Origin: Mixophyes australis
Lineage: Eukaryota > Chordata > Amphibia > Anura > Limnodynastidae
Direction of reading: 5' to 3'
DNA: 64,000 nt
Assembly: GCA_036250195.1 (NCBI GenBank)
Contig: JAVHZZ010000003.1
Coordinates: 331,855,875-331,919,874 of the forward strand
In this document: one piece after another, positions 34,601 through 43,600 of the stretch
Layout of the letters: each line of letters begins with the position of its first letter
Numbering within the stretch: the stretch's first letter is position 1
The notes under the pieces: model-generated
What the model saw: only the letters and a program-made list of their open reading frames with translations
Databases searched by the model: none
What the model was told of the DNA's origin: nothing
Translations under genes and position numbers: made by a program

Positions 34601-37600
34601 AATCATTACATTGTTGTGCTAATAGGCCAATTGTAAAGCGCTACGGAATCTGCTGTCGCTATATAAATATATGTTGATGATGATAATAGGTCACTTTATT
34701 ACTTTAACCCAATCCAGTGACTGGAATATGAGATGAGTGTGGAATAAGACTCCATCCGGTGAACTAATAAATTATTTTTGAAAAAATTGTTTGGCAACTG
34801 GTAAAAAGTAAGGTAACCGTCTGAAGCTTTGCTAGTCCAGGGTCCCCAGTCTCCAGTGCAAATGCACCTTTTAAAAAATAAAATAAAATCATTATAGTAA
34901 TTTCTTTGACAGTAAATCGAACACCAATATAGCTGCGGGAAATGATTCTTATTAGAGTTCCTTGTAACGTTGTGGTTGGTGTGTGCTGGGCTTTGTCTTT
35001 TTGAGAACCTGGCAAGTCCATTGATTAAACTGCAGCCTAATATTCTGTTAGTATGGGGCAAATGTATAATTACATGATTTTATAGTTTCAAAAACATATT
35101 CCATAACTGTGAAACTATCATAATGCTTTATGCAAAGAAAATGACTAACCATAAACATTGTAACTAATCTGTTATTGGAAATCTAGAGATACTTTTAATC
35201 CATACTGACGACCTTGAGCTACGTAGTAAGGGAATTGACAAGGCTGTTATAATAAACATATCTTGCAACTTTTATTTTATGTGTTTGTCCTTTGATCTAT
35301 ATGTGGAGCAAAAAATATTTTTTTATTATTATTGCAGTACCGTGTTAGTCAGAAAAATCTATGTGATGTTAAATACTTTTGTGTCAAAAAAGACAAAAGT
35401 GTTATAGGAGTGATACTTTATTGGCTAACCCAAAAAATGATTATATTTGCTAGCTTTCAGATCACAGAGGCCCCTTCATCAGGCAAGTTTACAAATGAAC
35501 GACTGAAAAAAAGGCACAACATTTAAGAGCTGTTACATCAAGAAATTTGTATGGGGGGGGGGGGGGGGGAAATACATCATTAAGATAAGCTAAAGTAATA
35601 AAAAGGAGGTTTTCCTTATGGATGGAAGAGTAAATGTCCTGTGAGTTCAGAGGTCTGTACTCTGCTGTGGGATGTGAAGTGTGTCCATGTAGTGGGTCAT
35701 AAATCCAGGTGTTAGATTGAGTCCTTTAGCCAATGATTGGAGTGTTCTTATCAGCTTGAATTCCCATATTTTCTCTCCCTGTCATTTTTAAAAAGACCTT
35801 TCAGTATTAGGACTTTTAAATCTGTCATACTGTGTCCTGGTCCAGAGAAGTGCTTACCCACGGGGGTGTCGAGAGTCTTTTTTATTGTGTGTCTGTGTAA
35901 ATTCATCCTGGATTGCAGTTTCTGCTTGGTCTCCCCAATGTAAATTCCCTCAGGGCACCTTGTACACTGTATAATGTACACCACATTGGAAGATGTACAT
36001 GAGAATGTGTCAGTGATTTTATGGTCCCGTTGTGTGTTGGGTACATGGACTGTGTTTGTAGGTAGGACATGGGTGCAGGTTTTGCATTTTTTGTTTTTGC
36101 AAGGAAAGTGCCAGTCTCTGGTGATGGGAGGGCACTTATAACGAGGAGATTTCTTAAGTTGGCAAGCTGTTTGTATGAAAGGAGAGGTAAATCTGGGAAT
36201 ATTTCCTTCAGTCTATTGTCTTTCTGAAATATGGGTTGAAGGTCAGCAGCAATTTTCCCGAAGATGATCATGTGGGATTGTAAGTGACCACTAGGGGCAT
36301 GCTTTTAACCTCCTTCTGTTTTTAATCCAGAAGGCTACTCCTTGGGATCCTTGTGGATCTGTTCATCTATAACTATTGGATGGTATCCTTGTTGTAGGAA
36401 TGTATTTCTCATTGATAGCAGGTGTTGTTTTCTGTCTTCACTGTCTGAACAAATCCAAATGTATCTCAGAGCTTGGCTGCAAATGATGAACTTCTTTGTG
36501 TCCTGGGTGAAAGCTGTTTCATCTCAGATATTCTGGGCGACCTGTAGGTTTCTGATAGACTGATATTGTTTTTATTGTATAGGGTCACATCCAGGAAATA
36601 TATCTGAGATCGTAAGTAGTTAAGAGTGAGTCTAATGATTAGGTGAAATTTGTTGAAGTTTTTATGGAAAGTCAGCAGCTCATCTTCAGAGCCAGTCCAG
36701 ATTAGTAGCAAATCATCAATATAACCGAAGTATGCTAGAGGCTTCATTGTGCAAGTTGATAAGAATTTACATTAGTAGCCTTTCATATGATCGCTGTACT
36801 AACTTTTGTTGTTAGAGAATGATCTTGGCTTTTGCTGATTATACAATATCCACAATAATAATACTAGTGCAGTCTCCTTACGCAAAGAGAAGTCAGAGAA
36901 AATGTAATGCCCTCCCATTGGCTGGCGCCTCTACAAGCACCAACATCTTGCTTTGTAAACCTGTGCCAATAAAGGCTCAAAGGATTTGCTCATTACCCTT
37001 TCTAAATGCAGCCCTTAGACCGTAGGCAACAATTATGCAAATCAATTCACAGAAAATCAATTCACTAGAGAACCCGGACACCACTGAGACACTTTGTAAC
37101 TCAGTAATTTGTTGGACTACTGAATATATATATTTAGCCTCCAAAATGGCTATGTTCCCTGTATGTAGGCGATGGGTGCTCCTTAACATTAGAGTACTTG
37201 GATCTATTGTTTTAAATTTATATTTACTAATCTGCTCCACTGCTCCCGTCATGTTGTGTTTCACAGGCTCTGTCCTATCTCCCATGATATTTGCAGTATA
37301 CAATATATCCCTGGGTGAAATAAGCAGATGTCATGTCTTGGACAGCCACTGCTATGCAGATGGTCATAATCTGTACCTGTCCTTTGCTGTACGTACTAAG
37401 AGCACTATAACAGTCCTGAATGGCTGTCTAGCTAAGCTCCAGGTGTGGATGAGTGCCAGTTGGTTGAGATTGAACCCTGATAAAACAGAGGTTCTTATGA
37501 TGGGAGCAGGATTGATTGCAGCTGGAGCAACTAACTGGGATTAAGCTTGTGTGTTTAGAGTTGCAAAACTGTTATCATGTGCGGAATCTTGATTTTGTAC

Positions 37601-40600
37601 TTGATTGTGGGATAGTCATGATCAAATCTTCAGTTTGATTCTGGCTATGCTCTTCTGATGACAATCATTTGATTCCCTCAAAAGACCTCCCTACACTCCA
37701 TACAGGAATTTGTATCTTCACTCTTGGGCTATTGCTATGTACTCTACTAGTGTCTCCCATGAAAAGAACGGTATTACTTATGTGCCTGTAGAATAGCAAA
37801 TCTGTTTCAAGATTGGCTTATTGACATTCAAAGCCCTCCACAATCAATGTCATGGGTACTTGGAACTTGATCTTTAATGTCATTGTAAAAGCTGCTTCAA
37901 CTTTTCTAATTAGATCTTTGCAAAATATATCTACCACTTCATAGTTAAAGGGAATGTATTTTAAGACAATATTTCTGACCAAGTTGTTAGTTCATAATAA
38001 ATGTGTAATGTGTAGGTGAGGAAAGCATTGACACACTGTGAAATACTGAAGTGAATGCTCACATAAATTTATTTGTATTATTTACAGTTACCAATTTTAA
38101 TTTGTAATTGGGAAAAAAAAGGCCTGAAGTAATTTTTTGTCCCTACTAATTCTGTGACTGCTCTTAAAGGGAGAAGGTTTTTTAAGTGGCTGATCAGTAA
38201 ATACAAAGAAATGTTTGTTTTAAACATATACCTTTTCATACCATTGACAGTTATACGTATCTTTATTGGCTTATTTGAAAGCAAATATAAGTGAGCAATG
38301 AGACTATTTTTTACCGCATAATTTTGTAAATGGCACTATAAAAAAAATGGAAAATGCCATGCAGTGATCTCTAACTACTTATTTTGGGAAACCATGTTTT
38401 GAAGAGTAAAACATAAGAGTTCTCATGACTGTGAAATGCTTAGTTGAAAGGTTTTAATTAATCCAAGCTACAATGTTTCACTGCAATGGTCCGTCTCTCT
38501 CGCCCCCCCTCTCTCCTTCTCTCTATTGGGCAGCTAGGCCTACCCATCATTTTTTATACATGACAATAGGCCTAATGAGCAGGGGTGTACTGCTGCACAA
38601 CAACATTTGTAGGGTTGAGTGGCTTCGATGCCTTTCTATCCCTAAGGAGCCCCACTACGCTCTTCTGAGAAGGCCCATGTGCAGTGAATTTCCTTATGTA
38701 TGTATGTGTGTATGTATGTATGCACTCGCTCCCCTGCATGCATCTGGGTGGGGGGCAATAGACTTCCATTTCCAATCCCATTCTCACCTCTGGACAGATA
38801 GCTACCGTACCCTCTGCATAATTAACTCAAGAACAACACCAGTGAGGAAGCTGCTTTCAATTTACTTTATACCCCTCATTTACTAAAGTGTTTCCTTTAT
38901 TTTGGTAGTTACTTGTAGCACAACTGTACTGTAACCTGTAATATTTTATATACTGTATCTAGTGTCACCACGGTTGTATGAAGGCACTGTCTAGCAGCAG
39001 CCACGAAGGGGTTGCATTATAATTTTTAAATAACTGTGATATTTCACTTTAGGTCACGTTGGTTTGCATCTTCTATCAAACTACATTTATGGCTTTGTTT
39101 CTTTTGTCATCTGTAGTGATGTACCTGCCGGCAGTCTTGTGTAACATGATCATTTTTGTTTATTTACCATCAGGCCAAATTTGATGCTGAAATGCCTTGT
39201 GAAACAGTCAGCAAGATTCATTTAGTGGACCTGGCCGGAAGTGAGAGAGCCGATGCTACTGGTGCTACCGGCGTGCGACTCAAGGAGGGAGGGAACATTA
39301 ATAAATCTCTCGTTACTCTGGGAAATGTCATTTCTGCCTTAGGTACGCCACTATACCTCTTTTCTTTAATTGTAGGTGGTTTCGCATGATTGCCGTTACA
39401 CTATTGTCTCATTCAATATTTTTCACCGGTGACGTTTTTTAAATGCTGCCTTAAGCCATTTAAAAGTTAAAAAAAAGATATTCTCTTTATTATGACTACA
39501 AAAATGTTGAAAGCATCCCGCAGGGATTCTTGATTTCTGAGAAGGGAATAGAAAGTCTATTTTTTGGCATTTATTTCCTTTTCTGTCTGTTGTTTTTCAG
39601 CTGATTTATCTCAGGATGCAGCCAACCACCTTGTGAAGAAAAAGCAAGTATTCGTGCCTTACCGTGATTCCGTTCTGACTTGGCTGTTAAAAGATAGCCT
39701 GGGAGGAAACGCTAAAACCATAATGATTGCCAGTAAGCATCTTGGACCACTTTATTGTTTTATACAGTTTAGAAGTGTATTTGATGGCATATTTGTTACT
39801 TGTGCTGAAACTATGTAATCTGAATCGGTTGCTTTTTTTAAGATCAGGTTTGAAGTGATTTGTATTTCTTAAACGAAGATTCTTTCTTAAATCCTAAAAG
39901 TACATAACTGTTGATTTGTTCCTAACATCCTCCTCTCAGCCAGTAGTACTGAGGAAGTACCATGCAAGGACCCCTCTGTTTAGGGGAACTCGCTCCCTTC
40001 AGTTCTGCGCTGCAACAGTTCCTATTCTTCTGGTTGTTGATGCAGTAAGAAGTAGTCCCACACTTATGCTAGTTATGTTAGGTGGAGTCATCCTTTACAA
40101 TGGATCTAGGCAGCACAGCATTGGGCTCACGAGTTTGATTCCCAACAAGCACCATATCTGTGTGGAGGTTGCATGTTCTCCTTGTGTTGGCATGCGTTTC
40201 CTCCCACAGTCCAAAGACATAACTGGTAGGTTAATTGGCTGCCCAATAATATGGACCAAAGTTTGTGTGTGGGGCTGTGTTAAGCTGGGTACACACTACA
40301 GAATTTTTCACCAACTTTTTATGCCAATCGATTTTACATCCGATCAATGGTCCGATCGCTAGGTCCATGGACTGCATACACACTAGCCTTGTTTAAGACG
40401 ATGGAGGGAAGAGCAACTGTCCCGTTAGCGACTTTTTACAGCTATGTTGTCGTGAGCAATGACTGTAATTTTGTACACACTGTTGTGGATCGGTTGGAAA
40501 CTTATACACACTACACAACGGAACGAAAATATTTAATGGTACGACCAACCAAATGAGTTGACAATCGTCCATTTGGGCAGACTTTCGACCATCGTGTCAC

Positions 40601-43600
40601 TACACACACTGACCCGACTTTTGAACGAGCGGTCGTATGTCGGCTGGTTGAGCCGAATATTGGACGAAAACCCTGTAGTGTGTACCCAGCTTTAGGGAAT
40701 TTAGATTATAAGTTCCAATATGGCAGGAACTGATGTGAATGATAAATAGTCCCTGTACAGAGCTGCATAGTATGGTGGCACTATATAGGCCTAAATAAAA
40801 TAAAGATCATTTAATATAAAAGTGTCACATACCAAACACAATTTCACATGTTATAGGCAAATAAAAAAGTAAGAATCTAAAATACTATTCTGATGCTCTC
40901 CAGCTGACTGTGGTAATTTTGGATAGATTCCGAAAATGTAAAAAATAAGCTTTTGACATGTTGAAAGAGTTGCCCCCACCCCTCATTGTAATGCAGTGCC
41001 CACAGGTGTTCATCCTCTCCGCAGCCTCATTATATCATAAGGCCTGTGGTTATTGCAGTAAAAGCTGTGTGTGAAAAGCAAATCATTACACCTATGTTTT
41101 TATAGCTCAAAACAAATGTAATCAGTGATTGTAGTTTTGATTAGGAGGGTACACAGTAAAATACATATTGTAATCAGTTTTGCAGCCAGATTTGTTTCTA
41201 ACCTATAAATAGGCCAAGTGTAAAAGCATTGTTTTGCATATAATGAAACCCGGGTGACTGCAGTTGTTTTTTTAACCAGCCATTTGCCAAGTCTTTTAAA
41301 GTAGAAAATGCGAAATGTAAAAAAAACTGAACAGAGTACACGTTAAAGTAATGACAAACCTATTTGACTTTCAAATTATAAACCACCTTCTTGTTCATTG
41401 GAGCTTAAGGTGCTGAATAATTTGTCTTTGAATTCTTTTCTTCACAGCTATTTCACCTGCTGATATCAATTATGGTGAAACCTTAAGCACACTTCGCTAT
41501 GCAAATAGAGCCAAAAACATTATCAACAAGCCCACCATTAATGAGGATGCTAATGTCAAGCTAATTCGTGAGCTTCGAGCTGAAATAGCTCGCCTGAAAG
41601 CTTTGCTAGCTCAGGGGAATCAGGTTGGTGCTTTTAATTCTCAACTTATAATTAACTTTCTTTGACTAATGGCATGTATTTCAAGGTCCTAATATGATCA
41701 TTATCTCTTTCATTAAATTTATTTGGGTAAGCGTAAACATCTACCACCTCCAGATATGAGTAAGTGACAAGACTCTAATAAGCCCACTTACAGTATATTT
41801 TTGTGCTTGTCGCTGTGTTATCCCTTTTCAGCTGAAGACCAAATAAATGTGTTTGAAATATCTTGCCAGGAGCTCAGCTCATTAATGCACACATACTTGT
41901 ATGCTCATGTGCCCGTGCTTAATAAGGTATACTGATGTAAAGCGTCTATCCTCTGTTAAAAATTGAATAATTGTGTTTTAGAAGAACTAAAGCCCTAGGG
42001 TTATATTTAAGAACTGCAGTGCATTTGTCTAGAAATAAATCTTCCCACCCCTCGCTGTACCCTAAAGGTTGCAGTAAGTGAGCGTCATTGCATAGAGGTG
42101 TAAATTGTCACTGGACCATAACAACCAATCAGATGTTTGCTTTCAGTGCCTAACTTGCATTTGGCAGCTGGTTGCTATGGATTACAGTGTGTTTGCATCT
42201 TTTGACCAATATTGGTAAATATTTTATGTGGTCATGATAATTTCAGAGTTGATATTGGGTTCTGCAGTGGACAGATTATTTGCAGCCAAAAGTTAATTTG
42301 ACTATATTAAAACAAACTGTTGTTGCAGACCTTAAATGCATTGTCCAATTTAGGTGACTTTCTCTCTTGTTTAGGTATTTCCTCTGGTAGCATATAGGTT
42401 GGTACTTTTATTTCCCTAGAGCTTCTGGGTAACGCTGCTAAATAGGAGAAACATCCAGCTGTTATGTATGTGACTGGTGTTCCAATGGTTCCTTCTTGGA
42501 GAGGGTTGCAGCCATCCAATCAGGTTGTCCTGAAACATACATATTTTGCCAAAACCAGCTGCAGGTTAGCAATAGGTACCATTAACCTGATGGCTCTATG
42601 TCTGTTGCTGTGACTTTCACTGATTAGGCCTACCTGGGGAACAGTGCACTAAATTTTGACAACTCCCGTTAAGATCTGAGCCCCATGTATTTGGCATGTC
42701 TGTGAGGGAACTGTTAATTAGAACTAGATGATAATTGGCTTTTTGCTCCCACTAAATCAGCATAGATTGTCTCATCTTGTAAGAGTCTGTGTGTATCTCT
42801 AGCACCTTGTATGAGAGAATGATGATGAGATTGTCACCTCGGAGAGACTGAAAGAAGCAGATTCATTGCTTGCTGCACTTTTAATTCAAAAGCCAAGAAC
42901 CAAAAGTATAGTTTTAAAATGTCTAAATAATAAATCAGTCTCGGTTGTTTAAGAGGAAAATAAGTTATTTCTATAACATGTCAACTCTATGCAGTGCTGT
43001 AAAATACTAACTCTAGATGAGCATCATTTGTGCAGCGATCATAAAATACCTGACTTTAGTAGTAGAAGACAAGAGGTTAGTCACAGTACAGCTTTTAGGT
43101 ATAAGAGGTGTTAAACGGTGTTCAGGAAGCACTTGTGATTTATTCTAGGGTTACAGATTTCATTCCCCTGTACATAAATTACTGGAACATCAGGTCATAA
43201 TAACCTTAGAATTTATGGGCATGCAATGTGTGAGACAGGCAGGCTCTAAAAGATTGTCCTAATATTTTTGTCTTTCAAATAAGCAAACATCCTTTTAAAA
43301 CAATTGAATTTAAAATCACAATGTGATCGTTTTGGCCTCTAAACAGCCATCGCAGCAGTTTTCTGTCACTTTTTTAAACTCTTTGAGCACAGAGCCAAAG
43401 TAATAGTTATCTGACCAGATGAAAAGGTTAATGTTTCATACATCTACAGCACTAGTGAATCTAAAATAGAAGTTAGTTTATATAAAACGATTACCAATAA
43501 AACTTCCAACTTAATATGTATAAATTTCAGGAGGTTTCGGTCAGTACACACAGCCCAGTGTTTAACCACCTTTCCCAGGATATGATTGACAACAGAAATC

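Larger units (their letters stand above)
35330..36770 (-). mobile_element. Penelope-like retroelement remnant
   Basis: Reading the - strand gives, in order, an RT fragment with YIDDLLLIW, a linker ([16 protein letters not shown]) and a GIY-YIG endonuclease. RT followed by GIY-YIG is diagnostic of Penelope-like elements (Neptune/Poseidon type in vertebrates). The 3' side (about 35330-35490) has GGTTAGCCAATAAAGTATCA and a CTGATGAAGGGGCC segment that I recall from such element ends. It is broken by frameshifts and by a G17 run. Confidence 0.85.
33037..39173 (+). other. KIF16B: KIF16B intron 7 (6.1 kb)
   Basis: GT-AG intron. It contains a SINE-type tail (34622-34690), a reverse-strand Penelope-like remnant (35330-36770), a G17 run (35553-35569), an L2-like RT fragment (37228-37960) and a TATG-rich patch near 38690-38720. 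The remaining stretches (33040-34600, 37970-39170) show nothing I can identify. Confidence 0.8.
39733..41447 (+). other. KIF16B: KIF16B intron 9
   Basis: 1715 bp, GT-AG. Its middle is a SINE split by a 409-bp foldback element (listed separately). The rest has no recognised feature. Confidence 0.8.
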
